Assembly: GCA_011634665.1 (NCBI GenBank)
Contig: WAEK01000020.1
Location: 62,501 to 126,500 of the forward strand
DNA: 64,000 nucleotides
Origin: Mortierella sp. BCC40632
Lineage: Eukaryota; Mortierellomycota; Mortierellomycetes; Mortierellales; Mortierellaceae
Direction: 5' to 3'
Part shown: positions 1 through 10,957 of the stretch, in pieces
Numbering within the stretch: position 1 is the stretch's first letter
How the letters are laid out: each line of letters starts with the position of its first letter
Position numbers and translations under genes: made by a program
The notes under the pieces: generated by a model
The model's input: only the letters and a program-made list of their open reading frames with translations
The model's database searches: none
What the model was told of the DNA's origin: nothing

Positions 1-550
1 TCGGCTCCCATCTCGTCATCACCCCCCCGCCCATTTGCCTTTTGTTATCGCCCAGCATTTCTCCCTTTTTGCCCATCAACCTCCATCTCGCCATCACCCG
101 TCATCGCCCGGCTCATCCCCAGCAGCAGCCTCATCATCCACCTCACCATGGCCCCATCAACTCCACCTCGCCATCACCCATCACACCTTCTGGAGTCATG
201 GTAGATGGGTATGGATGGATCATGGGGATGGGCGATGGGCGATGGCAAGGTGGAGTTGATGATGGATGGCGAGTGGGAGCTGATGGCGATGATGAGATGG
301 GAGGGCAAGATGGGGAGCTGCTGGGCATGGGGGGAGGTTGATGGGCATGGCAAGGAGTTGAGTTGATGGCGAAAAGCGGAGGTGGAGTTGATGGGATGGC
401 GAGGTGATGGGGCGAGGGGGGAGTTGATGGGGGCATGGCGATGGCGATGAGGCGGAGCCGATGGGCAAGGGCGATGGGCCGATGGCGGGGGGGAGTTGAT
501 GGTGGCGGATGGGCGATGGGGGATGGTGATGGCGAGGTGGGTCACTGGTA
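1..550. repeat. GATGG/CCATC minisatellite with a strand switch
   Basis: Degenerate short tandem units built on CCATC/CATCACC on the + strand from 1 to about 185, then on the complementary GATGG/GATGGCGA units to about 550. A shorter patch of the same units lies at about 640-780, where it fuses with the end of the gypsy A integrase. Open frames here are low-complexity His/Pro/Ser or Gly/Met/Trp strings and are not genes. Confidence 0.85.
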
Positions 551-725
551 GGCTTTCTTATTGAACGAAAAACTGGCCATCCTGTTCAATATTTTATTCA
601 ATGGGCAGAAATTTTTTTGCGTTCAAGTAGCGTTCAAAACGAAAATTCTGGATGGATGGGTGGTGATGAGGTGGAGCTCCAGCCGAATGGGTGATGACGA
701 GATGGGCACGACAAAGATGGAGCTA

Positions 726-2845
726 CTAGGTGGTGGTGAGATGGAGCTGCTGCTGGGTAATGGTGAGGTGGAGCTGATGACTGATGGCATCATATACAAC
801 TCGGAATCTCGCCTGATGTTTCTCCATCTCTTCCTTCACATTAGGTTGTTTGACCACAGGAGTTTTTTCCGTCAGGAGTGTCGCCGGTGTCAACGGTACG
901 TGTCCATACATCACTTCGAAGGGGCAGAGTCCAGTCGCGGACGACTTTGCTGAGTTGTGTGCGGATTCGGCATGGATGAGGAATTCATCCCAATCGTTGT
1001 GAGCCTCATTCGTGTACAAGCGCAGGTACTGCTCTAGTGATTGAATCGTTCGCTCTGCTTGTCCATTCGTCTGTTGATGTCTTGCTGTCGACATGTCGAG
1101 GCTGGTTCCTAAATGCTCAAACAGGCTCTTCCAGAACATGCTTGTGAACCTGGTATCGCGGTCTGATACGATCGACTTGGGGACCCCATAGTGCCGGAAC
1201 ACTTGCTGAAAGAAGATATCAGCCACGTCCTTGGCGGTGCAGCTTGTCTTGGTGGCAGCGAATACGGCAGCTTTGCTAAACCTGTCTACGAATACAACTA
1301 TTGCGTCGTGTCCCGCTTTTGTCTTCGGTAGGTGTGTCACAAGATCCATGGCTATGTGTGTCCAAGGCTTTTCTGGAATCGGTAAAGGTTGCAATAATCC
1401 TAGCTCCTTTGTTGTCCGGTGCTTACTGAGTCTACATTCGTGACAAGAGTTGACATAGTTCTGTACCGATTTCCACATTCCTGGCCAATAATAGGCTTCT
1501 GACAATCGAACATACGTCTTGTCGACGCCAAGGTGGCCTGACAATGCCGAGTCATGGAGCTCCTTCATGATCATGGATTTCTCTTCTGGCACATTTGGTA
1601 CGCAGAGCCGCATACCCTTCTTGAGGTAGAGGAGTTCATCCCGGATCGTGAACTCATATGGGTTATTTTTTCCTTGCAGTCCTCTAATCCGTCTCATCCA
1701 TTCTCCAAAATCTTCATCCTCCTCGTAGGCTCCTCGGCAAGCGGCGAGAACTGTTTCTCCGACGACCGGACCTGATTCGACACTTGCGGCGACTTGATAG
1801 TCAGGTCTTCTGGACAGAGCATCAGGCACAATGTTAAGTGGTCCTTTCCTGTATTTTACTACGAACTTGTATTCTGCCAATTTTTCCATCCAACGGATCT
1901 GTCTAGGACTGAGAGTGTTTTTTGTATCCAGATATTTTAGTGACTCGTGATCAGTGATGACGGTGAACGGTTCGGCTGTTGAGTGTAAGTAGACTCGCCA
2001 TTTTTGGAGCGCATGGACGACTGCGAGCTGTTCCTTCTCATGGATTGGATAATTAATTTCTGCCGCAGACAATTTCCTTGACTCGAACGCCACAGGTCGG
2101 CCATTCTGTGTCATCGCGGCTCCCACTGCGAAGTATGATGAGTCGGCTTCTACTTCTACAGGAAGGTCAGGATCGAAAACTGCGAGAACTGGGGCTTGGA
2201 TGATCGCTTTCTTCAGCCTTTTGAAGGCCTTCTTCTCTTTCTTTAACCACCTGAATACCACGTCTTTCTTCAGAAGTTCAGTGAGTGGGGCAGCGATTTT
2301 GGCTAATTTGCGGATGAAGCGACGGTAATAATTAACAAGCCCAAGGAACATTTGGACATCCAGGACACACCGCAGATGGGGCCATTCAGCAATTGCTTTG
2401 ACTTTGGCAGGATCGACGGCAACACCTTTGCTTGATATGATATGCCCTAAGAACCCGACTTCCTTCTTAGCAAATTCGCATTTAGATAGTTTGGCGTAGA
2501 GCTTGTGTTCTCGAAGCTTGCGCAGGATTGTCTCCAGGTCGATTACATGCTGTTCCATATTCTTGCTAAAGATCAGGAGGTCATCAAGATAGATGATCAC
2601 GCAACCATCCAGTTCGACTCTGAATACTTCGTTCATCAGGGTCATGAAAGTGGCAGGGGCATTAGTCAACCCAAAAGGTAATACAAGGAACTCGTATAAC
2701 CCATAACGTGTGCGGAAAGCTGTTTTGTGTACATCCTCTTCGTGTACTCGTATTTGATGGTAACCAGCACGTAGGTCGATCTTGCTGAATACTTCCGCTC
2801 CATTTAGTCGATCAAGCAATTCGTCAATTCTCGGGAGAGGGTACG
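726..2845 (-). mobile_element. Ty3/gypsy fragment A: truncated pol (RT, RNase H, integrase)
   Basis: One uninterrupted minus-strand frame runs from the junction with an LTR at 2845 (entering in the YPLPRIDELLDRL palm motif of reverse transcriptase) to about 726. Visible in order: RT with the YLDD active-site box, RNase H (an ADSS and a later TDHESLKYLD segment), the integrase zinc finger (H..H..C..C), and the integrase DDE core (AMDL, SDRDTRF, GQAER). The 5' part of pol, protease and gag are missing; element B starts in their place. At the other end the integrase C-terminus runs directly into minisatellite DNA, so both ends are truncated. No premature stop is seen in the remaining about 700 codons. 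The protein is clearly from a different family than elements B and C. Confidence 0.93.
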
Positions 2846-3103
2846 TGTGATATAATTGAACTTACCCTAAAAGGACGCCTCGACATGGATAGACATAGTG
2901 ACAATAGAGGGGTCAGCAAAGGGAAGAATAAGAATCGGTGAGAAAAAGACATGCCTGGCCACTTGGCCCAGGGACGTTGGGTTTTTTTATTCATGCCTCC
3001 TGAGAGACAGGAAGCTAACTCTAATGTAAGTACTGTGAGGCGCACGTGCCTCAGGCACTGCTCTTCTAGCGTAGGCTGCTCGCCATAGATCCCAAGGCGA
3101 ACA
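2846..3103 (-). repeat. 3' LTR of gypsy B (258 bp)
   Basis: Near-identical to 9514-9772: one missing C in the TTGGCCC run and one T/C difference near position 3064. On the minus strand it starts TGTTCGCC and ends ATATCACA. Confidence 0.95.
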
Positions 3104-3115
3104 ACCCCCCTCCTT
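3104..3115 (-). promoter_or_regulatory. Polypurine tract of gypsy B
   Basis: On the minus strand AAGGAGGGGGGT lies directly upstream of the 3' LTR, the usual place for plus-strand DNA priming in LTR retrotransposons. Confidence 0.75.
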
Positions 3116-3194
3116 ATGGAGAACGAAGCATGAGTTCGTAGGTATTAACGACGCGGGATCAAATGGTGAGAAGTCGGTGGAGAAAAAAATTTTT

Positions 3195-4455
3195 TTATGT
3201 CCGTTTGCGTGCAGCACGCGCACGGATTGGTTGCACACGACTCGCAGGGGTGAACTTTTTATTCGGAGCTTTGCCACTGGAACGCCTAGCGGTAGTTTTC
3301 TTAGGAGTAGCCTCCATAGATAGTGCCGCTTTCTGCTTGTCCCAGTATTCCTTGAGACATGTTCGTTCCACAAAGGACTCCTCAGGTTCCCATGTATTAT
3401 AGTCTTCAGTAAAGTCTTTCCATTTAACAAAATATTGCAGCTTGCCAGGAATAGTTGGGTGAGGTTCATGTTCGAGAATGGTTTCTATCTCGTACGCAGG
3501 GTCACTGTCAAGGTCATCCAAAACCAGCTTCAGTTGTGACGGCGCATATTGCCTATGATGAACTTCCTCCGTTCCATCTTTCAACACATATGCTCCCTGT
3601 GCCGTTTTGCGGACAACAGTGTAGGGACCTTCGTACCGAGGGGTGAGCTTGCCTCCTTGGATAGGGTCAAGGACCATTACCTTAGCACCATCCGGGAACT
3701 CGCTGTGAAGTACCGTTCGGTTGAACCGTTCTATCATTTTTTCCTGTGTAGCTTTGGCTTTACCTGAGATAGCAGGGAATACTATTTTGTTCATATACTC
3801 GAGTCGTTCGAGCAGCTCTTCTTGGGACATCAATTGCTCTTTGTCATTCAAGTAGTTGCTGAATCCATTCGCCTTTCTTGCAAAGAAGAGTGAGAAAGGT
3901 GATGACGAGTGTAAAGACACAACTCGCGTGTTCATTGACATTTGGATGAATGGTATGTGAGAGTCCCATGTGGAGCTTCGCTCTTGGATATGCTTCCGCA
4001 CCATGTTATTGGCTATTTTAACATGGCTCTCTGCTACTCCGTTCGCTCTTGGATGATACGGCGTGATGAGACGTTGATCGACATTCATTTGAGTTGTCAT
4101 GGTACGTATAGCTTCATTGACAAATTCACGACCATTGTCTGATTGTAAAACTCTCGGGAAACCAATAGTGCAGAACAGCTTGAAGAGCTTTTCTGCTACG
4201 GTGATACCTTTCTTGTTCGGTAAAGGCTCAAGGAAGACAAACCTGGTGCACACATCCACAACAACCATCAGGTACGCATTGCCTTTTTGTAGACGTTGTG
4301 AACGGACCAGTCAGATCGATGGCAATGTGATCGCCAGGCAGGTTTGCATGGATTGCCTTCAAAGGATGGTATCTTTTTTCGAACGATATTTGTACGTTGA
4401 CATTCCCGACATCTTTTAATAAAATCAGAACAATCTTTTTGTCAAGTGAGGCCAA
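3195..4455 (-). pseudogene. Gypsy B integrase with C-terminal chromodomain
   Basis: The main frame (4268-3195, 357 codons) carries the second and third acidic positions of the integrase core (LQSDNGREF; HPRANGVAES). The segment with the first Asp (DHIAIDLTGPF) is in another frame at 4455-4228. The two frames are separated by what looks like one extra A in the A-run near 4280. After the SH3-like integrase C-terminal part comes a chromodomain (AYEIETILEHE, YFVKWKDF, NTWEPEESF), which defines a chromovirus and targets integration to modified histones in known families. The tail is basic (RRSSGKAPNKK). Confidence 0.9.
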
Positions 4456-6204
4456 GTCTGACCCTCGCTATGAATGGCGTTCACCATAGCAATAGTACCA
4501 ATATGACCCATACCATGAGTCCTATGGAGTACATCTTGTCGATCACTTTCCATAACGATTGTACGCTCGGTGTCTTCATTTTGCAAGATATGCACGTAAG
4601 CAAGAATAGCAGGCAGTGAAGCTGGAGTAACCTTCCGGAATTTATCAGGGAAGATACGAGATAATGCATCAGGCAAAATGTTTAGAATACCAGGCCGATA
4701 GTGAACAGTAAAGTTATAGTTCAAGATCGTGTCTTGCCAATTGACCATCATGGAATTCATGTCTTGCTGCGAATGAAGGAATACAAGGGCTCGGTGATCA
4801 GTGTAGAGATCAAAGTGTCTGCCCCAAAGGTAATAGTGGAACTTATTGAGCGCAAACACGATCGCTAGCAGCTCTTTCCCTGTCGCAGAATATTTTCTTT
4901 CTCTTTCTTGAAGGGATCTCGCCATGAATGATATGTATCGGATGTTCTTTGGATTTTTTGGCCCATCAGGTAATTGATAAAAGTACCACTCCAATACCCA
5001 CATTCGATGCGTCAGTTGCCACATAGAATGGTAGAGTAAAGTCTGCAAAAGCAAGCACAGGAGCCGCTGATAGAAGTTTCTTCAGTGTCTCAAATGCTTC
5101 CAACTGCTCAGCGTCCAACGTGAACGTGTCGGTTCGATGTCTTAACGCATCTAACGGTGCTGCAACGGAACTGAATAAAGGGATACTCTCGCGGAAGAAA
5201 TTGAACGTCCCGAGATATGACTGGATTTGCTTTCCCGTGGTTGGAGGTGCCCAATGTTCGATATTCACAAACTTAGTAGGGTCCACACTCCTCCCATGGA
5301 GTCCAATCACAAACCCGAGCAATGAGATTTGCGTACTGTAGAAATGACACTTATCGGGATTCACAATAAGCTTGGCTTTGTTTAACCTGTCAAGCACAAT
5401 CTGCACATGCTCACTGTGTTCTTCTCTGTTCTTTGAGAAAATCACGATGTCATCAATGAAGTTGCAGACGAACGGAAGATCGCCAAGTATACGAGCCATT
5501 CCTCGTTGAAATATGCTGGAAAGCGGTTTTAACCCAAATGGAGCTTTCTTGAACATGTATTGCGTACCTCTGTGCATAAATGCAGTCAAAGGTTGATCCT
5601 CTTCATGTACTGGTAGACGATGGTACGCCTGAGAAAGATCAATGGTCGAGTAGATTGCATTACCTGCCAACTTGTTAATGATGTCAGATATTAAAGGTAG
5701 AGGATAGTTATCATCTGGTATTTCTTTATTGAGTGGTCGTGGATCTAGACACACTCTCCAAAGAGTCTTGTTACCCTTCAGATCTTTTTTAGCTGCAAGA
5801 GTTAGTGTATTATTGTGGACATTACCAACAGGGGCGACTGTAATTACATCGTCCTTTTTCCACTTCTCGACAGCTTCGTCAAAAATGGACAATTGCTTTT
5901 GAGCAAATGGTCTAGGCCGTCTGAAGATGACCGTTCCCTTTGACACAGGAAGGTATACCTTCATTTCAGGAATGGGACAGTGACTCGACTTAGGAATTTG
6001 CGTATTCTTTTCGATCACGTCTTTGATTGACTGTAAGAAAGCCTTCTTAGCATTCTGAAAGCTCGGTTGACTTTCTTCTTCAGGTCGTTCAGATGGAATG
6101 AGCGAAGGACGCTGATCCGGCTCCGGTTCTGGTAGGACTGAGGCATTCAAACCAGGATTGGGTAGTCCAGTCAAACCAAGACCAATACGATGGAACAAGT
6201 CCAT
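4425..6204 (-). pseudogene. Gypsy B reverse transcriptase and RNase H (frameshifted)
   Basis: Frame 6204-4966 contains the RT: GMDLFHRIGLG before the palm, IDLSQAYHRLPV, and a FIDD active-site box, ending at the start of RNase H (ATDASNVGIG). RNase H then continues in a second frame (5054-4425: KYSATGKELLAIVFAL, YTDHRAL, DALSR). The break at about 4975 is explained by one extra T in a T-run. An apparent extra A near 4440 ends the second frame inside the integrase zinc-finger region. The protein family is secure, but the product would be truncated as read. Confidence 0.9.
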
Positions 6205-6278
6205 GCCGATTGTGAATGGGTACTTTTTGCTTCACTACTTCGAATGGAGAGAACACTATACATGATTGGTAATGGATC

Positions 6279-6509
6279 TCAATAGGTTCTGTTTGACCGA
6301 TCCTTTTCTATTGTAGTATCTTCATCTGCTAGTGTAATCGTTCCTTTCATGGACCGAATGTCCTTCCCATGCTTTTCCACGATATCTGGCCTTATACAGG
6401 ATACAGTAGCACCAGTATCGATCAGTGCATTGTACTGACACTTCTCAAATTCAATGGTAATAACAATACGCTGTTCTTCATTATCATCACGCATTGCAAA
6501 TGCTGACAA
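6279..6509 (-). pseudogene. Gypsy B retroviral-type aspartic protease
   Basis: A short frame with the LIDTGATVSC active-site motif (DTGA) after a beta-strand-rich lead, as in gypsy proteases. It ends early. The next frame (about 6300-6215) continues the linker to RT and is joined only if one A is removed from the A-run near 6306, and a second A near 6218. The spacing fits a single original gag-pol reading frame. Confidence 0.82.
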
Positions 6510-6680
6510 CTTAATTTCAGGAGGTCCATAGTAAGCTGAGTTTTTTTTCCTTAATAGTTTTCAAGATCATTAGGGTCTTCACACTCTTGTGCAGCAAGGT
6601 CAGGAATGTTCTCTGAAGGTAGAGTAAAAAAGAACTGGCATTTTTTTTATTTTTATTCGTTGCCGAAGAGCTATTCTTCT

Positions 6681-8147
6681 TTAAACCCTTCCTGACAGAT
6701 TGAAGGAATCTTCGTTCAAACGGTGTCTGACCAAGGGGGGGGTCATATTGCTGTCCGAGTAGGATTGACTAATGACCTGAGGTTTAGAGCATAGTAGATT
6801 TTGGTCAGTGTAAGTCTTAACATTGAGACTAGCAATTACTTCTTTGACAGATTGCATACCAATTTTGTTGCCTTCGGCGTGCCTTTGTTTCATTCGGCAT
6901 TCACTTTCAACGTGACCAATCTTGAGGCAAGGTCTGTAAGTACATTCCTTGTGATCCTTCGTTATATGTGACGAGTTATCGCCACACTTAGCACAAAAAA
7001 ACAGCGATGAGCCATTTCCTTTGTTACCCGATTGGTTAGGAGAGCTCCTATTTTTCTGGAATGGGGTAAAACGATTGTTGTTCATTCGAGATCTCGTCGT
7101 GCGTTTGACGGATGAGGGTTGGCCGTTGCCCTTTCCTTCAGCGGGTGGATCATCGTAGATCTTGGTGACATCGGATCCTTCAGGACCGCGTAGTCTCTTA
7201 CATTGAGTTAACAATGAGGATAGAGACTGGAAGGATGCTGCATTCGGGTCGAAGCTGCTATAACGAGTCAGCATGATATTGTAGGCATTGGGACCAATGG
7301 CTTTCTCCAGTTGACTGAGGATAATATCATTGTCATCCTTTACACCGTAAACATGCAAGTCTCTTTCAATACGGATTGCAAAGTTCTGATATGTCTCTCG
7401 TTCAAGCATTCCGATCTTGGTTAGACGTTCCACTTCTTCATCTCGTTGATCTTGTGTCAAACAGGCATTTACGAAGACTTGACGGCAGGTTTCCCATCCT
7501 CTAGTGCCGGATGGATATGGCTTAATACCTTCCTGGAACTGGACGGCAAAGTGCTCCACCTCGATGCAGGACACCATGAGTCGCTCACATTGTCGCTCAA
7601 ATCGTTCCTCGCCCAGGTGGGCCGTAAGCAGACGGTAAAATTGGCTTAAGAAGGTTCTGGCCGTCATTTTCTTTCCGTCGTATCTAGCCACACGCTTGGG
7701 AATGTTGTCCAACACTGCGACTGTCTGCGATTTTGGACTGTCTTCGACTGATGCAATGTCTGCAGCAATATCTTGCAACTTCTTGAGGATCATTTTGGTC
7801 TTTTCATAGTCTTTTTCAGTCACGGCAATCATGACATCTAGATCTTGTCTCGCTTGGCCCTCTTGGTACCCGTCGTTGGAGTACAGATTGCTCAGCCTCT
7901 CGCCAAGTGACTTGACAGCGTCTTTGAGGCGAGCTATCTCAGTCGCAGAGTCGTGTTTGACTATATTGAGGCGTGGTCCTTGCGAAAGACCTTCGTTTGC
8001 GGTTCCACCACCAAGGTTGGTTTGGTGTCTATCCACCTCCATATCCCATTCACTGAACGAAGGGGAAGAGGGGACGTTCAAATTCTCCGTTGGCTCATTA
8101 GCCCTTGATTGAACAGGTTCAGGAATGGCAGAGACTGGGGATGACAT
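6681..8147 (-). CDS. Gypsy B gag: capsid region and zinc knuckles
   Basis: 488 codons on the minus strand. N-terminal acidic/Ser-rich part, a coiled-coil stretch (about residues 65-130), an alpha-helical capsid-like middle (about 150-335), a basic RNA-binding stretch with RTTRSRMNNNRF (about 360-390), then two Cys/His knuckles (CAKCGDNSSHITKDHKEC and CLKIGHVESEC). Gag packages the element RNA in virus-like particles. It lies between the N-terminal gag frame and the protease in normal order. Start chosen at the first ATG of the frame. Confidence 0.82.
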   Translation of the reverse strand: MSSPVSAIPEPVQSRANEPTENLNVPSSPSFSEWDMEVDRHQTNLGGGTANEGLSQGPRLNIVKHDSATEIARLKDAVKSLGERLSNLYSNDGYQEGQARQDLDVMIAVTEKDYEKTKMILKKLQDIAADIASVEDSPKSQTVAVLDNIPKRVARYDGKKMTARTFLSQFYRLLTAHLGEERFERQCERLMVSCIEVEHFAVQFQEGIKPYPSGTRGWETCRQVFVNACLTQDQRDEEVERLTKIGMLERETYQNFAIRIERDLHVYGVKDDNDIILSQLEKAIGPNAYNIMLTRYSSFDPNAASFQSLSSLLTQCKRLRGPEGSDVTKIYDDPPAEGKGNGQPSSVKRTTRSRMNNNRFTPFQKNRSSPNQSGNKGNGSSLFFCAKCGDNSSHITKDHKECTYRPCLKIGHVESECRMKQRHAEGNKIGMQSVKEVIASLNVKTYTDQNLLCSKPQVISQSYSDSNMTPPLVRHRLNEDSFNLSGRV

Positions 8148-8519
8148 CGGACGTTGAGGAGTATTGATGATTTCAGGAAGTGCTTCGCAGGAGCGTCAAA
8201 TGTTGTTGTTGTTTTTTTTTTTTTTTTTTTTTTTATATTTCCTACAGTCAGCACGTTCAATATATTTTGTGACATACGAGACATGGTACCATGACAAGTA
8301 AGTCTGAAACGTCGCATAGTCGACCAAAATATAATGATGATGACAGTACTCTTAGTCTGGTATACATATCTTTTATCACTTATTGCATAGAGCGTCTCTC
8401 ATATCCAATTATCCCTTCGGATACATTTGATACTTTTTTAGCGTTATCGCTAGTACACTTCATCTTTTTATTTTATGTTATATTATATTTTTTTTTTTTT
8501 TTTGTCTTATCTTGACACA

Positions 8520-9102
8520 CTACGGGAAGTGTTGATGTCTCCTCGACTTGTTATACGCGGCCACCAGTTGCAACCAGCGCAAATGATCCAAGTGCATGTA
8601 TTCTCTTTCTTCGAGCAGAGTATGCAATTTGGTGAGATGATTCACTGCTACTTGAAAGATTGCTGGATCAGGGCTGTTGCCCAGCGTACGGGCATAAGTC
8701 GCCCACTCTTCAATCTGTCGCTGGAGAACAGCTTTCTGCTCGTTTACTCTTCCCAGGAACTCCACTGTTTCTGCCGACACATACCCAGTCGGGGGCATAT
8801 CATCCACTAGTGATGGAAGGTTTGTCTGCAAGTGACGGCATGGTTGGAGCCGGCGGTTGTTTCGCAGGAACGGTTTGTGGCGTGGGGCTGTTGTATGTGA
8901 TATGTGGTTCTGTCATAGCCGTGGTATCAGCTTCCTCATTATACAGACGATCCACCCGATGACTACCAGGACAGTCATGGGGGTGACCTATTAAGCCCAT
9001 ATCGCAGCTCGGCGAACGATCCCTATCTTCTGGTGTTGCTGGACGAGCCGTTGGGGACGATGCTCGTAGCGATGAACGACTGCTCGATCGTGTGAGGGCC
9101 AT
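8520..9102 (-). pseudogene. Gypsy B N-terminal gag-like frame (broken)
   Basis: Starts MALTRSSSRSSLR and is Ser/Pro/Thr-rich. It changes frame near 8815: the first frame ends at ITSG and the second frame continues with helical sequence (FLGRVNEQKAVLQRQIEEWA) to 8520. The position directly inside the 5' LTR fits the start of gag. A poly-A/T-rich spacer of about 370 bp separates it from the main gag frame. I cannot tell whether this was once fused to gag or is a separate small ORF. Confidence 0.55.
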
Positions 9103-9513
9103 GGTGGGGTAATGAGGAGGTGTTTGTGTGTTGTAGTGACAAGGGAAAGATGGAATAAAATGTTTTCTTTCCTTTCACCATGAGCAGACGGGTTACTTTT
9201 ATGCGAATGAGGAGACAGATGAGGCCGCGCATTCATGCAACCATGGCCTCCTCTGATTCGCCCATTTCAGTCGAATGCCCCATTCATGCAATTTCATGTG
9301 TCACTTCGTGATTGGTCAGTTCTTTTAACCTCATGATCTTTTTCTGTAGTGACTCGGGTACACAACCCTTCAAGTTATTCATTGTCTGTAGTAAGACTGG
9401 GCGTACTCTTGCACAGTTGATGAGGTCATGATCCACATTGGGGAACATCTTTCCGGGAGTATTCCCCGTCCTTGGACCATACGTCCAGACAATTCTTCTT
9501 CACCGAAAAAAAA

Positions 9514-9772
9514 TGTGATATAATTGAACTTACCCTAAAAGGACGCCTCGACATGGATAGACATAGTGACAATAGAGGGGTCAGCAAAGGGAAGAATAAG
9601 AATCGGTGAGAAAAAGACATGCCTGGCCACTTGGCCCCAGGGACGTTGGGTTTTTTTATTCATGCCTCCTGAGAGACAGGAAGCTAACTCTAATGTAAGT
9701 ACTGTGAGGCGCACGTGCCTCAGGCACTGCTCCTCTAGCGTAGGCTGCTCGCCATAGATCCCAAGGCGAACA
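9514..9772 (-). repeat. 5' LTR of gypsy B (259 bp)
   Basis: Partner of 2846-3103. Directly inside it, on the minus strand, is TTTTTTTTCGGTGAAG, which is not an obvious tRNA primer-binding site. A 7-nt match to the LTR itself (TCACCGA against TCGGTGA) would allow Tf1-like self-priming, but this is weak. Confidence 0.93.
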
Positions 9773-10594
9773 GCCATGTCAACTGCACACCACCCCCAAA
9801 CAGATGGACAATCAGAACGCGCAATCCAAACTCTCACAACGATGCTCCGGTCTGTCATAGATCAACAACAGACAAACTGGGATCTTTCATTACCTTCACT
9901 CGAATTTGGATACAACAACTCGGTCAACCCAACAACTGGTTACTCTCCCTTCTTTTTGAACATGGGCTACCATCCCCGTATCCCATCCGCTCTACTCCAA
10001 CCCCAACCGTCTAAAGCTCCCAAGGTTGAAAGTTTTGTAAGCGACCAGAGCAGGATACTCAAGGAGGCCCAGGATTCTATTCGACTCGCACAGGAAAGGC
10101 AGACTTGGAACGCAGACAAACATAGGATCGAGCACAGCTTCAAAGAAGGCGACAAAGTCTTGCTCAACGCGGAACATATCACTATCCCAGCAGACCAAAA
10201 CAGACCATCAGATAAACTGAAGCCGAGATTCATTGGACCCTACACACTCCTTCAGCAATTGTCCCCTGTCACCTTCAAAGTTGAATTACCTCCGACAATG
10301 AAAATACACGACGTGTTCCATGTGGATCGTTTCCGACACTATGAAGAGTCGCCAGAATCACTCGGCCCTCGGACAACAGTACATTCAGAACCAGAGCCTG
10401 AAATCATCGATGGAGAAGAAGAGTTTGAAGTAGACAGTATTCTGGACTATCGGTACTATCGACGGCAGCATCAGTTCCTTATTTTATGGAAGGGCTACTC
10501 TCGAGACGAGGCAACATGGGAAAAAGTAAAGGATCTTACACATTGCCAGGAAACTGTGGACGAGTACAAGCAGAAACACGACCTAAATTTTTAA
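9773..10594 (+). mobile_element. Ty3/gypsy fragment C: integrase C-terminal part and chromodomain
   Basis: An open frame enters at the junction with the LTR of element B and starts in the last integrase core motif (STAHHPQTDGQSERA, containing the catalytic Glu). It continues through the integrase C-terminal domain (KPRFIGPYTLLQQ, FHVDRFRHY) and a chromodomain (EEFEVDSILDYRYY, FLILWKGY, ATWEKVKDL) to a TAA at 10594. It lies on the opposite strand to A and B and belongs to a third lineage. Everything upstream (gag to integrase core) is missing. Confidence 0.92.
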
Positions 10595-10604
10595 AAGGGG
10601 AAGG

Positions 10605-10919
10605 TGCGACAGTGTCCTCTTCAAGCTGCGCCCTTTGCCACTATTTGTGACTGTCCAGTTGCCACCACTGCCGCGCCCCCTTCCATTTGCCACCAAACCA
10701 CTTGTATAAATAGTTAGCTTTCTCATTACTTTAATCTTTAGCAATAAACTGCCCAAACCAAAGACTCCCTGGCCTCTGACTGTTGCAGATATCCACGAGA
10801 ACAATACAACTACAGTAGCGATAAGAAAAACACGACAGGAAGCTGGAACTCTTTCAGGATCTGTATTGGGTATGGCGCATGTCAGGAGTGCTTTCGGACA
10901 CAACAATACCTACTGTACA
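10605..10919 (+). repeat. Probable 3' LTR of gypsy C
   Basis: Follows the stop codon of C and a purine tract (AAAAGGGGAAGG, 10593-10604). It begins TGCGACAG, contains a TATAAATA box at 10705-10712, and may end at TACTGTACA. Without a partner copy the right border is a guess. Confidence 0.55.
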
Positions 10920-10957
10920 TGTCGAGCAGCGCTGCGTGGATATGGTTGGGTCGGGAC

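Larger units (their letters stand above)
2846..9772 (-). mobile_element. Full-length Ty3/gypsy chromovirus B
   Basis: About 6.93 kb between two direct repeats that begin and end with TG..CA. Reading on the minus strand: 5' LTR (9772-9514), gag N-terminal part (9102-8520), gag with zinc knuckles (8147-6681), protease (6509-6279), RT/RNase H (6204-4425), integrase and chromodomain (to 3195), polypurine tract (3115-3104), 3' LTR (3103-2846). The LTRs differ by one substitution and one C-run indel, so the pair is young or recently homogenised. The flanking 5-mers, gtacg and gccat, do not match, so no target-site duplication is present. Pol is broken by several single-base insertions, mostly in A/T runs, so this copy as read is unlikely to be autonomous. 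Confidence 0.93.

Noticed and set aside
4200..6510. Programmed ribosomal frameshifting between gypsy B gag, protease and RT
   Set aside because: There are at least five frame changes, including inside RNase H and integrase, all explained by an extra base in a homopolymer; a programmed site would be single and at gag-pol.
8520..9102. Separate host gene encoding a Ser-rich protein
   Set aside because: It lies inside the LTR pair, on the element strand and next to the 5' LTR, and changes frame; it is better read as part of gypsy B gag.
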